A stretch of DNA of 64,000 nucleotides, taken from positions 310,001-374,000 of the forward strand of contig NZ_CANLBK010000002.1 of NCBI RefSeq assembly GCF_947488835.1, read 5' to 3'. The notes under the pieces are model-generated. The model worked only from the letters and a program-made list of their open reading frames with translations, was not told the origin of the DNA and made no database searches. The position numbers were made by a program, and so were the translations under genes. This document shows, piece by piece, positions 9,076-16,987 of this stretch; within the stretch, counting starts at the first letter, position 1, and the number at the start of each line of letters is the position of its first letter. This stretch comes from an uncultured Marinobacter sp. GTDB taxonomy: Bacteria > Pseudomonadota > Gammaproteobacteria > Pseudomonadales > Oleiphilaceae.

Positions 9076-10170
9076 TCACCGACGCACCACAGCCTCTGGT
9101 TGGTTCAGCATCGCAATTAGTGGGTTCTTTCTTAGCACATAATCTTTGAGCAAGTAGCCTAGCAACAATCCAAGGCCAAATCCGCCCAAATGTGCGACCC
9201 AAGCCACACCGCCTTGGCCGGAGACCATCCCCGCAATATTGATCAGGCTCCAGATCAGGAAGTACCAATGGGGTGCGAGCTTCTTCTGATAAATAACAAT
9301 CATGAAAGTCAGGCTGGCATGGCGGAACCACACCAGATAGAGGCCGAACAGGGCTGCAATAGCGCCACTGGCGCCAACCAAGAGCAGTGGACCTTGGCTG
9401 GTATTGAACAGTAGCAATTCAGCCAAGGCTGCCATTATGCCGGCAAACAGGTAGATCGCGAGAAACGCGCCGTGTCCCAGCGCGTCTTCAAGGTTGTCGC
9501 CAATAATCCACAAGAAATACATGTTGCCAACCAGATGCATCAGCCCGCCGTGCACAAACTGGTAGGCCAGAAGTTGCAGCACAAAGTGTGCGGGGTTCTG
9601 GATATCCGAGTTCAGAGCCAGGTTGGCAAAGATCCACTCATTGGCCTCTGGAGACAGCACGCCAACACCAAAGATCAGGCTGCACAGAACCACCAGTGAG
9701 CGAGTGACCCAGGGCGTGCGCTGAGGCGATACGTTGTATTCTGCGGGCATGGCAGTCAGGAATTGGAACAACCAGGATTTCCAGGACACTTTTTGATTCA
9801 GGTCCGTAAGCGCCTGCTTCAGTTTGGGTGAGTGCATTACCTGATCTATTTCATGCTTGTCGAGCCAAACGCCATCGCAGTCAGGGCAGCAATCGATCTC
9901 GGTGGTGTAGTGCACCAGAAGCTGATAATTGGTCATGGATACACGGCAACTGATGCACAGGCGTTCGCTGACCCGAAGCGCGGGGCCCAGGTGAAGCTCG
10001 TGGTCGTATTGGTCTATGCAATCGTGTTCTTGGGCAATGGCGTGGTTTAACGAGCCATCTTCAAACCACAACCCTTGGCATTGGCTGCAGCCAAGTATGG
10101 CGGGATTGCTGGTGGGTTTCAGGGTTTTGGTTGCACATGAAGGGCAATGGCGGGTGCGGGGTTGCGGCAT
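9076..10170 (-). CDS. Rhomboid intramembrane serine protease with two N-terminal zinc ribbons
   Basis: A 364-residue protein. Two TFIIB-like zinc ribbons come first: CPSC (residues 9-12) with CSQC (28-31), and CISC (72-75) with CPDC (95-98), each followed by a G-L/V-W-F/L-(D/E) turn. A rhomboid membrane domain follows from about 155. Catalytic Ser268 lies in GASG and His327 in AHLGG; His212 and Asn216 in HLVGN match the oxyanion residues of GlpG. It should cleave membrane-embedded substrates. The frame stays open upstream to 10395, but the ATG at 10170 has AGGA 4 nt before it and starts directly at the zinc-ribbon domain. The ribbons may bind substrate, but this is inference. Confidence 0.9.
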   Translation of the reverse strand: MPQPRTRHCPSCATKTLKPTSNPAILGCSQCQGLWFEDGSLNHAIAQEHDCIDQYDHELHLGPALRVSERLCISCRVSMTNYQLLVHYTTEIDCCPDCDGVWLDKHEIDQVMHSPKLKQALTDLNQKVSWKSWLFQFLTAMPAEYNVSPQRTPWVTRSLVVLCSLIFGVGVLSPEANEWIFANLALNSDIQNPAHFVLQLLAYQFVHGGLMHLVGNMYFLWIIGDNLEDALGHGAFLAIYLFAGIMAALAELLLFNTSQGPLLLVGASGAIAALFGLYLVWFRHASLTFMIVIYQKKLAPHWYFLIWSLINIAGMVSGQGGVAWVAHLGGFGLGLLLGYLLKDYVLRKNPLIAMLNQPEAVVRR

Positions 10171-10400
10171 GAAATCCTTTTCCTGGTTTAACGGTGTTTC
10201 TGTAGTAGCTCCGGAGCCTTCCGGAGCGAGCTGTTCCAAATTCTGATTTTCATTGTAATGGTCTGCGTATGCGCCGCCCAGTACTTTTAGTAAAGCGGAT
10301 GAGGTTGATTTTCTGTTGACCAAAATAATGCGCGTGCGGGAAACTGCATTGAAGATAAACACAGGTTTATGTGGCTCTCGTAAAATCAGGAACAAACTAA

Positions 10401-10841
10401 ATGAAAGGACTCGTAATACCGCTATTATTCGCGGCCTCTATTTCCCACGCAGGGACCTATCGCTGGGTAGATGAGAAGGGCCAGACTCACTTCGGTGATC
10501 GGCCTCCAACTAACGCAGTCACCAACGAAGTGCGGCTCGAATCGGCTCAGCCACCTATTGACACCAAAGCTCATGAGCGGAAGCAGCGGGTAAATCAGTT
10601 CCTTCAGCAAAGTGAAAAGGAACGAGCGGCCCGGAAAGATGCCGAGGCTCGACAGGAGGCGCAAGCTGCAAAGCTTCGGGATCATTGCGCACGCATGGAG
10701 GCGCGACTGAAACATCTGAATAATGTTTCGGGGATTTATCGGCTGAATAAAGATGGTGAGCGGGTCTTTGTAAACGATGAAGAAAACGAGCGTATCCGTG
10801 AAGAATTTCGAGCCCGTGTGCACAGCGAATGTAATAGTTGA
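10401..10841 (+). CDS. DUF4124 domain periplasmic protein
   Basis: A 146-residue protein with a short signal peptide (MKGLVIPLLFAASISHA, cut after about residue 17). A DUF4124 motif follows directly, GTYRWVDEKGQTHFGDRPP, which is a small WxD-type fold common in gammaproteobacterial periplasmic proteins. The rest is a charged helical region (about 60-105) with a possible disulphide between Cys near 95 and Cys near 144. Its molecular function is not known. The gene diverges from the rhomboid gene across a 230-bp gap that holds promoter-like sequence. The start is the first ATG; a clear strong Shine-Dalgarno site is not obvious (AGGAACAAACTAA precedes it). Confidence 0.8.
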   Translation: MKGLVIPLLFAASISHAGTYRWVDEKGQTHFGDRPPTNAVTNEVRLESAQPPIDTKAHERKQRVNQFLQQSEKERAARKDAEARQEAQAAKLRDHCARMEARLKHLNNVSGIYRLNKDGERVFVNDEENERIREEFRARVHSECNS

Positions 10842-11011
10842 ACCGGAATGGTGGTAGTCTCGCGGCTCGGTTCCAAATAGATCAGTAATGCGATAAGGCG
10901 CCACCATAGGTACACTGTCAGGCCTGTACGCCGGTCTAAGCGTTCGGTGGCACCTCCAATCAAACTGGCAGATTCCGTGAATACTGCCGGCTGACAGGTT
11001 ACGGATATCCT

Positions 11012-12124
11012 ATGGAAAACGAAAAAAGCCTGATCGCGCAGAGCAAGAGCAAGCCGGAAAAAACGCTGACCGATCTTTCTACACCTATCTACGGGCTGTT
11101 TACTCTGGGTGTGCTTTACACCCTGTACCTTGCTCATCAAATTATCTTGCCGATTGTTTTGGCATTCCTCACAAGCTTGCTTCTGTCTCCGCTGGCTACT
11201 CGCATGTGTTCAGGGCTGCGTATTCCCAGGGTGGTCAGCTCGCTGATTCTCGTATTGTTGGTGCTTGCAGGTATTGCGGGTGTCTCCCTGGCTGTCGCCA
11301 CGCCGGCTCTGGAGTGGGCGGGCAAAGCTCCCGAGGGTATTTCGCGTTTGCTGGTGGGCGAAAGCGAACTTAAGCGGCAAATCAGCAAGGTGACTGAGTC
11401 GGCACAAAAAGTGGAAGACTCCGTAAGCGAACTCTCGGATAGCGGTGATAAAAATACAGCGGTAGAGCCAACAACCGTGGTTCTGCAGACGGAATCCTGG
11501 CGCGCCCAACTTATGAGTAAAGCCCGGGATGGCGTTGCGGGTCTTGCGCTTGCCATGGCGCTTACGTATTTCTTGTTGGTTAGCGGCGACAGATTGGTGC
11601 TCAATTTTGTGCGTCAGTTGCCGAGACACCACCGCAGAACGGTGCTGCGCATTAGCCGGGACTCCCAGCATCAGATTGCCCAGTACCTCGCGGTATTGGG
11701 CATAAGCAATACATCGGTCGGCGTTGCAACTGGTCTTATGGCTTGGGCTGTCGGCCTGCCCGACCCAGCAGTGTGGGGCCTGGTGGCTGCTCTTGCGCGT
11801 TTTATTCCTTATCTCGGTGTTATTCTAACCATCCTGTTGTTGGCGGTTGTTTCCGCGGTAAGCCTGGATACCTTGTGGATGATGGCGATTGCTCCAGTTG
11901 GCTATCTTGCCTTGACCACTATGGTGGGTTTCTTCATCGAGCCGTGGATACACGGCTTTCGTATGTCGATCAACCCGGTGATTATTTTTGTTTCGATCTT
12001 CTTCTGGGGCTGGCTCTGGGGTCCTGTGGGGGTATTACTTGCCGTGCCACTGATGACCGTAATTCAGGTGGTTCTTAAGCAGATTCCCAAATTGCGGCCC
12101 ATCTATAAGGTGATTGCCCGATAG
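11012..12124 (+). CDS. AI-2E family transporter (PerM/YdiK-like permease)
   Basis: A 370-residue integral membrane protein with about seven to eight helices. It has the family layout: two N-terminal hairpin helices (about 30-95), a soluble insert with SELKRQISKVTESAQKVE-type helices (about 110-160), and a C-terminal block containing ALARFIPYLGVIL and GFFIEPWIHG. The family was named after E. coli TqsA, but members export diverse solutes or ions, and the substrate cannot be read from sequence. The ATG at 11012 is the first in frame. A 170-bp gap separates it from the DUF4124 gene, so it probably has its own promoter. Confidence 0.88.
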   Translation: MENEKSLIAQSKSKPEKTLTDLSTPIYGLFTLGVLYTLYLAHQIILPIVLAFLTSLLLSPLATRMCSGLRIPRVVSSLILVLLVLAGIAGVSLAVATPALEWAGKAPEGISRLLVGESELKRQISKVTESAQKVEDSVSELSDSGDKNTAVEPTTVVLQTESWRAQLMSKARDGVAGLALAMALTYFLLVSGDRLVLNFVRQLPRHHRRTVLRISRDSQHQIAQYLAVLGISNTSVGVATGLMAWAVGLPDPAVWGLVAALARFIPYLGVILTILLLAVVSAVSLDTLWMMAIAPVGYLALTTMVGFFIEPWIHGFRMSINPVIIFVSIFFWGWLWGPVGVLLAVPLMTVIQVVLKQIPKLRPIYKVIAR

Positions 12125-12234
12125 TGTCGGGTTAGAGAAGAATGGATGCCCTCGCCACTCCCTGACACATGAGTGAATGTCTCCTATCCTGAAGAGATAC
12201 TTTACATTTCTCAGGCAGGGACGACTGTTCACTT

Positions 12235-13377
12235 ATGATCCCGAATACCATGAAAGCCATGGTTCTTACCGGTCATGGCGATATCGACAAGCTTGACTAT
12301 ACAAGTGTGCCCACGCCATCCCCCTTGCCAGGAGAGGTGCTGGTTCAGGTTACCGCGACCGCAAAAAATAACACCGACCGCAAAGCCCGGGAAGGGCTGT
12401 ATCCCACCAAAAAGGGTGAAACCACGTCGTTTCAGATGGGTGGCAAGCCCACGCTGATCTTTCCCCGTATTCAAGGTGCTGACATTGTCGGTCATGTTGT
12501 GGCCGTAGGCGAGGGCGTCGATCGCAGTCGTATTGGCGAGCGAGGGCTGCTGGATTTCAATATTTATGCAGACAGCCGTAGGGATATCAACCTTACCCCG
12601 GATTATTACGGCCATGGTGCAGACGGTGGCTACGCAGAATACGTCGCTGTTCCTTCAGACCAGTTCCACTGTATACCGAATGAACATCTTGGGGATGCGC
12701 AGCTCGCCGCGATGGGGATGTGCTCGTATCAGACGGCTCTGCATATGCTTACCTCTGCTCATGTGACTGCGGGAGAGCGAGTTCTGGTCACCGGAGCCAG
12801 TGGTGGTGTTGGTACCGCGCTGATTCAGCTTTGCCGGGTCATGGGGGCCATACCCTATGCCTTGAGTACTGGGGATAAAACCGCAGCGCTCTTGGAATTC
12901 GGGGCGGAATCCGTGCTCGATCGATCCGATATGGATAGTTTTGTAGAGCGGGTAAAAGCGCAAACTGGTGGCAAGCCTTTTGATGCGGTTATGGACCTGG
13001 TGGGTGGCGATATGACCGACCGCTTCATAGACGCCATGATTTTTGACATGAACGCCCGCGAAACATACCCCCGCCTGAGCATTGCTGGTGCCAGCGGCGG
13101 AAACATTAGTGAAATCCTGTGGACGAGAATTTACCTGTATCAGGTGCAAATTTTTGGTGTTTCCCACGGAACCCGAGAGGAGGCGGAGCAGTTGGTAGGG
13201 TGGATTCGCAGCGGGCAGCTCAAGCCGGTTCTCCACGGCGCATTCAGACTTTCAAAGTTGCATGATGCGGAGCGCTACTTCATGAATCGCGGCAGCAATT
13301 ATCTCGGCAAAATTGTCATTGTTCCGGATTCCCAGTGGAAGGCGCATGGAAAATCCTGGTCGCTGGAGGGCGATTGA
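12235..13377 (+). CDS. Quinone-oxidoreductase-type alcohol dehydrogenase family protein
   Basis: A 380-residue medium-chain dehydrogenase/reductase. The N-terminal catalytic domain starts MKAMVLTGHGDIDKLDY and has GGYAEYVAVP near residue 128. The Rossmann NAD(P) site is VTGASGGVGTALIQL near 185-200. The usual zinc-binding Cys/His set is not obvious, so a zinc-independent quinone or enal reductase is more likely than a classical alcohol dehydrogenase. Its stop overlaps the ATG of the proline racemase homologue by one base (TGATG), which signals tight translational coupling and a shared pathway. The substrate is unknown; a link to hydroxyproline or related amino-acid metabolism is inference only. 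Confidence 0.85.
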   Translation: MIPNTMKAMVLTGHGDIDKLDYTSVPTPSPLPGEVLVQVTATAKNNTDRKAREGLYPTKKGETTSFQMGGKPTLIFPRIQGADIVGHVVAVGEGVDRSRIGERGLLDFNIYADSRRDINLTPDYYGHGADGGYAEYVAVPSDQFHCIPNEHLGDAQLAAMGMCSYQTALHMLTSAHVTAGERVLVTGASGGVGTALIQLCRVMGAIPYALSTGDKTAALLEFGAESVLDRSDMDSFVERVKAQTGGKPFDAVMDLVGGDMTDRFIDAMIFDMNARETYPRLSIAGASGGNISEILWTRIYLYQVQIFGVSHGTREEAEQLVGWIRSGQLKPVLHGAFRLSKLHDAERYFMNRGSNYLGKIVIVPDSQWKAHGKSWSLEGD

Positions 13378-14414
13378 TGAAACCGGAACTGACAATTCAG
13401 CTTATGGACACCCATGCAGGCGGCGATGTCAGTCGTATTGTGACCGGTGGTATTGATGCCTTGCCAGGTAACAGTGTGCGAGCACAAATGGAGTATCTTC
13501 GTGATCACGCCGATGGCTTGAGAAAACTGTTGCTGGAAGAGCCCTATGGCATTCCCGAAATGTCTGTGGACTTGCTGGTTCCACCTTCCGACCCGCAGGC
13601 AGCGGCCGGCTACATCATCATGGAAGTGATGGGTTACCCGATTTACTCCGGCTCCAACACAATCTGCACCGCAACGGCCGTGCTTGAGGCGGGAATCGTG
13701 CCCAAGAAAGAGGGTAAACAGAGCTTTTTACTGGAGTCTCCTGCTGGCTTGGTTCGCATCGATGCACTGGTTAAAAACGGCGTTGTTGAAGCGATCACCT
13801 GTGAAGGTTTGCCAAGCTATATCCATACCTATCGCGCGACTATTGAGGTGCCCTCACTCGGCCCCGTCACATACAGCGTGGCATACAGTGGCGGGTTTTA
13901 CGCTCTGGTGGATGCCGAAGCCCTGGGCTTTGACCTTGTCCTGAGTGAAGAGCGCAAGCTTGCTGACACGGCTTATGCGATTGTTGAGGCAATTCAGGCG
14001 GAAAGGGGCTTTTCCCACTATACCTTGGGTGATGTCGGGCCTTTGCCCTTTCTGCATTTTATGGGGCCAGTGCACCAAATCACAGAGGGCTATTATCGCT
14101 CCCGTTCCACGACCTATGTGCACCCGCGTGTTATTTGCAGAAGTACGACCGGAACAGGCACTTCGGCTCGGTTAGCCCTAATGAATTATGAAGGGCGCAT
14201 CCGCCCAGGAGATAAGCTTGAAACCATCTCACTACGAGAGACTGGCTTCATTGGCGAGCTCTCTGGCATAGGGCAGGTTGGTGGGTACCAGGTTGTGAAA
14301 AACGACATTATCGGTAGAGGTTATGTTTTAGCGCGTTCAGACATTGTGGTGAACTGTGACGACTTAATGGTGGACTGCGATGGGTTACGCCATATTCTCA
14401 CCAGCCGTTGGTAG
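13377..14414 (+). CDS. Proline racemase superfamily protein with Ser/Thr active-site pair
   Basis: A 345-residue member of the proline racemase / hydroxyproline epimerase / trans-3-hydroxyproline dehydratase superfamily. The N-terminal MDTHAGGD motif and the C-terminal TGTGTSARLALM motif are clear. The position of the first catalytic Cys (MCGHG in epimerases) is Ser91 in YSGSNT, and that of the second (SPCGTGTS) is Thr258 in STTGTGTS. Characterised members are mostly Cys/Cys or Cys/Thr, with Ser/Cys also known, so the reaction here cannot be assigned from the pair. The ATG at 13377 overlaps the preceding stop, with GGAGGG 6 nt upstream. A longer frame from 13335 would run into the previous gene and is less likely. 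Confidence 0.87.
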   Translation: MKPELTIQLMDTHAGGDVSRIVTGGIDALPGNSVRAQMEYLRDHADGLRKLLLEEPYGIPEMSVDLLVPPSDPQAAAGYIIMEVMGYPIYSGSNTICTATAVLEAGIVPKKEGKQSFLLESPAGLVRIDALVKNGVVEAITCEGLPSYIHTYRATIEVPSLGPVTYSVAYSGGFYALVDAEALGFDLVLSEERKLADTAYAIVEAIQAERGFSHYTLGDVGPLPFLHFMGPVHQITEGYYRSRSTTYVHPRVICRSTTGTGTSARLALMNYEGRIRPGDKLETISLRETGFIGELSGIGQVGGYQVVKNDIIGRGYVLARSDIVVNCDDLMVDCDGLRHILTSRW

Positions 14415-14740
14415 CTCTTAACGCTGATGACCGCCGTAGTGAATCTTGCATTTCGCAGGTGTGTATATTGCCGGTATCTTAACTAATCATAATCAATGAG
14501 GTTATTATATATTTATCAGTATCTTATAACTCGTCTTTGCGGTCGGGGTCAGGGATTGTCGAGAGAGAAGGTTGTCTGAATTTATACCATGTGGCAAGTT
14601 AATTGTAGATGTAGCGCAGTAGTAGTTGAGCCTAGCTGCCTTATATCTGGAAAATGTCAGTCTCAATTCACTAAACGTCAGGCGAGGAGTTCGTTACTTA
14701 ATAAGTCGAATTTGGCCTGTAAAGGGAAAAGGAGTTACTG
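14415..14740. other. AT-rich intergenic stretch before DUF1328 gene
   Basis: About 325 bp with no convincing gene. It is clearly richer in A+T than the flanking metabolic genes, with runs such as TTATTATATATTTATCAG near 14501. It probably holds the promoter of the small stress genes that follow; I could not pick one -35/-10 pair with confidence. A 69-codon open frame starting at 14626 has no family resemblance and overlaps the real DUF1328 gene, so it is not called. Confidence 0.4.
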
Positions 14741-14911
14741 ATGCTTTATTGGACTATAGTGTGTTTGATTATAGCGATCGTGGCGGGTGTGCTTGGTTTC
14801 GGTGGAATTGCGGGCACCGCTGCCGGGATAGCTAAGATACTGTTCTTTGTTTTCATAGTATTGCTCGTTGTCTCACTGGTGATGAATGCTATGAAAGGTC
14901 GCGGACCATAA
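14741..14911 (+). CDS. DUF1328 small membrane protein (YtjA-like)
   Basis: A 56-residue protein, [20 protein letters not shown] at the start, then [18 protein letters not shown]. Two hydrophobic helices with this Gly-rich centre are diagnostic of the DUF1328/YtjA family. Homologues are small inner-membrane proteins, often induced by general or envelope stress; the molecular role is unknown. GGAG lies 7 nt before the ATG. It is followed 78 bp later by a CsbD gene, another stress-protein family, which supports the call. It is shorter than typical gene-finder cut-offs and easy to miss. Confidence 0.88.
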   Translation: MLYWTIVCLIIAIVAGVLGFGGIAGTAAGIAKILFFVFIVLLVVSLVMNAMKGRGP

Positions 14912-14989
14912 TTGTGTATTCATATTAGCATTTATGAAGTTGTCGATTATGTAGAGCTATTATAATTGCCTTATTGAAAGGAGAACGAT

Positions 14990-15181
14990 ATGAATAACGA
15001 TATTCTGGAAGGTAACTGGAAGCAGCTTAAAGGTAAGGTGCGCGAGAATTGGGGTAAGTTGACGAATGATGATGTCGATGAAATCGGAGGCAAACGAGAG
15101 AACTTCATTGGCAAGATTCAGGAAAAATACGGCATGAAGAAAGATGAGGCAGAGAAGGAGTGGGATAAGCTCACTAAATAA
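14990..15181 (+). CDS. CsbD family general stress protein (YjbJ-like)
   Basis: A 63-residue hydrophilic protein that matches the CsbD family: MNNDILEGNWKQLKGKVRENW, then GKLTNDDVDEIGGKRENFIGK and a charged end (EAEKEWDKLTK). Family members, such as B. subtilis CsbD and E. coli YjbJ, are abundant under general stress; no enzymatic activity is known. A strong AAGGAGA site lies 6 nt before the ATG. The 26-nt hairpin just downstream (15204-15229) probably ends the transcript. Confidence 0.93.
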   Translation: MNNDILEGNWKQLKGKVRENWGKLTNDDVDEIGGKRENFIGKIQEKYGMKKDEAEKEWDKLTK

Positions 15182-15203
15182 TTATCATTTCTCCACGCAC
15201 CAA

Positions 15204-15229
15204 ACGCTTCAGTATTGTTACTGAAGCGT
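15204..15229 (+). terminator. Terminator-like hairpin after csbD gene
   Basis: A perfect 11-bp stem (ACGCTTCAGTA with TACTGAAGCGT) and a TTGT loop, starting 22 nt after the CsbD stop. The downstream tract CATTTGGG is only weakly T-rich. Confidence 0.7.
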
Positions 15230-15388
15230 CATTTGGGCTGGGTCGTGGCCTTTGCTAAGTTTTAAATCGTGACATGGTTCGCCGAACCGGTGGGTATAGC
15301 CATTGATCACATTTACTTGGAGAAACGTCCGAAAAGTATCGTCGATTCGGGCGTACGCATGAGTAACTTGATAAAGGAGTACGAGACA

Positions 15389-15925
15389 ATGCGGAAACTT
15401 ATTACTCACACAATGAGCGCTTCCCTGTTGGCAGGTGGTTTAGCTATGAGCCTTTCAGCAGTTGCTGCAGGCGGTCTTTACAGCATGGATGAGCTTAAGG
15501 ATGCAGATGTTTTTGACAGTACCGGCCAAGAGATCGGTGAGGTCGAGGATGTTCTGATGAGCAACGATATGTCGGTACATTCGTTGGTTATCGAAACTGG
15601 GGAGCTACTTGGCCTCGGTGGTAATGAAGTTGTTGTGGAACGCGGCACGTTTACTGTCGTGAGGGCGTCGGGTAACCGCGGCTTCGATGACATTGAGTAT
15701 GAAGTCCACGTTGAAATGACTCAGGAAGAATTGAAAAAATTGCCGACGTACGATGAGGATTGGTGGAACCAAACGAGCCAGAGTTTGCAGCAGGCGTGGG
15801 AAAACACAAAGGAAATCAGTGAGAGCGCCTGGGAGAGTACTAAGCAGGCTACCTCTTCAGCTTGGTACAACGTCAAACAAGGCGCTGAAGAGATGGGTGA
15901 CGAAGCCGAGCAGGCGACTGAGTAA
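15389..15925 (+). CDS. Exported PRC-barrel domain protein
   Basis: A 178-residue protein. A signal peptide (MRKLITHTMSASLLAGGLAMSLSAVAA) is followed by a PRC-barrel fold at about 30-110, with YSMDELKDADVFDSTGQEIGEVEDVLMS typical of these domains. The C-terminal part is an amphipathic helix with repeated W-x-x-T/S spacing (WWNQTSQSLQQAW, then WESTKQATSSAWYNV). PRC-barrel domains bind other proteins or nucleic acids; the exported versions have no defined role. The frame is open upstream to 15269, but the ATG at 15389 has AAGGAGT 9 nt before it and starts at the signal peptide. It is one member of the small-stress-gene islet. Confidence 0.85.
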   Translation: MRKLITHTMSASLLAGGLAMSLSAVAAGGLYSMDELKDADVFDSTGQEIGEVEDVLMSNDMSVHSLVIETGELLGLGGNEVVVERGTFTVVRASGNRGFDDIEYEVHVEMTQEELKKLPTYDEDWWNQTSQSLQQAWENTKEISESAWESTKQATSSAWYNVKQGAEEMGDEAEQATE

Positions 15926-15952
15926 GGCACTGTTCCGGGAACGGTTCAACCG

Positions 15953-15971
15953 GGCGCCTCCGGCGCCTTTT
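15953..15971 (+). terminator. Rho-independent terminator after PRC-barrel gene
   Basis: A GGCGCC-TCC-GGCGCC hairpin followed by TTTT, 28 nt after the PRC-barrel stop and 18 nt before the metallothionein start. Confidence 0.75.
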
Positions 15972-15988
15972 GAGTCAAGGAGAATGAT

Positions 15989-16162
15989 ATGACCAATGTC
16001 AGCTCTGATGGTACTTATCAGTGTGCCCAAGAGGGGTGTGACTGCAGAGTCGCGGATGATGAAACGCACTTCAAAACAGCAACTGGAATATTCTGCTCAA
16101 AAGAATGTTCGGAAGGCAAGGGTTGCCAACATCCCGGATGCAATTGCGCGTCTAAGAATTAG
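15989..16162 (+). CDS. Bacterial metallothionein (SmtA-like)
   Basis: A 57-residue protein with eight cysteines (12, 17, 19, 36, 40, 46, 51, 53) and two histidines (27, 48). The pattern C-x4-C-x-C ... FCSKEC ... GCxHxGCxC is that of the bacterial metallothionein family first defined by cyanobacterial SmtA (56 residues, nine cysteines). Such proteins bind zinc or cadmium through thiolates in the cytoplasm. A good AAGGAGA site stands 5 nt before the ATG. No ArsR/SmtB-type repressor gene is adjacent, so metal control, if any, would come from elsewhere. The gene is too short for many gene finders. The preceding terminator suggests it has its own promoter or depends on read-through. Confidence 0.88.
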   Translation: MTNVSSDGTYQCAQEGCDCRVADDETHFKTATGIFCSKECSEGKGCQHPGCNCASKN

Positions 16163-16171
16163 CTGAATTAA

Positions 16172-16208
16172 GATCGAGAGGTCGCGTTATGTATTTGGCC
16201 TCTCGGTC
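16172..16208 (+). terminator. Stem-loop after metallothionein gene
   Basis: A 10-bp stem (GATCGAGAGG with CCTCTCGGTC, one G-T pair) and a 17-nt loop start 9 nt after the metallothionein stop. No T-run follows, so it may be a terminator or a 3'-end stabiliser. Confidence 0.5.
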
Positions 16209-16332
16209 AGAATAATAATATAAAAACATATTATTAGTAAAATAAATAAGCCTGCGAAGTTTCGAAAGTCTATATATTTACCTCTGTTGTTTGATGATTA
16301 TCTATCATGCGAACTATACGGGAGACAAGACT

Positions 16333-16854
16333 ATGGCTGATCACGATGGAGCTGTGTCAGGGGAAAGCTATTCCCATAAGATAAGCGCGGAGTTCGACAG
16401 TCAGATAGCTGCGGAGCGAGGCGCAGAATCTTTGGAAGGTTTAGGTATCCCCCTTGCTCAGATTCGTATCATTCAACCTGATGACCCCAATATGTCGAAA
16501 AAGATTGAGCCGGAGACACAGGGAATTGCGCGGTCGTTAGTCAAAGCGCATGTCCGGTTTGGAGTGGTAGGGCTAGTAGTTGGTCTTGCTGTCGCAGGAC
16601 TTTTGGTGACGGTTGGCCCGGCGCTGACTCGTTCAAGCCCGGTAATGACGTTCGTTGCAGTGAGCTTCTTGTTTGCCGTGTTGGCTCTTATGCTAGCCGG
16701 TGCGGTTGCACTGCGGCCAGATCATGATGTCTTGATAGAAAAGGCGCGCATGGCAAAAAACGAAGGGCGTTGGACAGTGGTGGTGCATTGCGACAGCGTG
16801 GAGCAGCAAAAGTTGGCGCAAACGACAATGGGCGACAGTACCCACACCTTATAG
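16333..16854 (+). CDS. Unknown two-helix membrane protein, stress-protein-like ends
   Basis: A 173-residue protein that I do not recognise with certainty. A soluble N-terminal part (about 14-50, SHKISAEFDSQIAAERGAESL) and a soluble C-terminal part (about 140-165, ARMAKNEGRWTVVVHCDS) flank two membrane helices at about 76-98 and 105-127. The split alpha/beta ends recall the general stress protein 17M (YflT) type of fold, but this is only a resemblance. The ATG at 16333 follows GGGAGAC; an ATG at 16291 in the same frame lacks a ribosome-binding site. The location beside metallothionein and CsbD suggests a stress role. Confidence 0.65.
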   Translation: MADHDGAVSGESYSHKISAEFDSQIAAERGAESLEGLGIPLAQIRIIQPDDPNMSKKIEPETQGIARSLVKAHVRFGVVGLVVGLAVAGLLVTVGPALTRSSPVMTFVAVSFLFAVLALMLAGAVALRPDHDVLIEKARMAKNEGRWTVVVHCDSVEQQKLAQTTMGDSTHTL

Positions 16855-16987
16855 TTTAATATAAAAGTGCGAGAATCTTTCGACCGGAGTTCTCGGTTGA
16901 GTGCTTGCCAAAGCTATACTATCGTTTAATTCTGTAATAAAAAGCAAAAACAATAGCTGACCAGGAATGTAGGTAAGGGGCGTCAGT

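Noticed and set aside
10170..10395. 75-residue N-terminal extension of the rhomboid protein
   Set aside because: The extension has no family features, and the ATG at 10170 has a good ribosome-binding site directly before the zinc ribbon.
14626..14835. 69-codon frame overlapping the DUF1328 gene
   Set aside because: No resemblance, and the DUF1328 frame has a better ribosome-binding site and clear family match.
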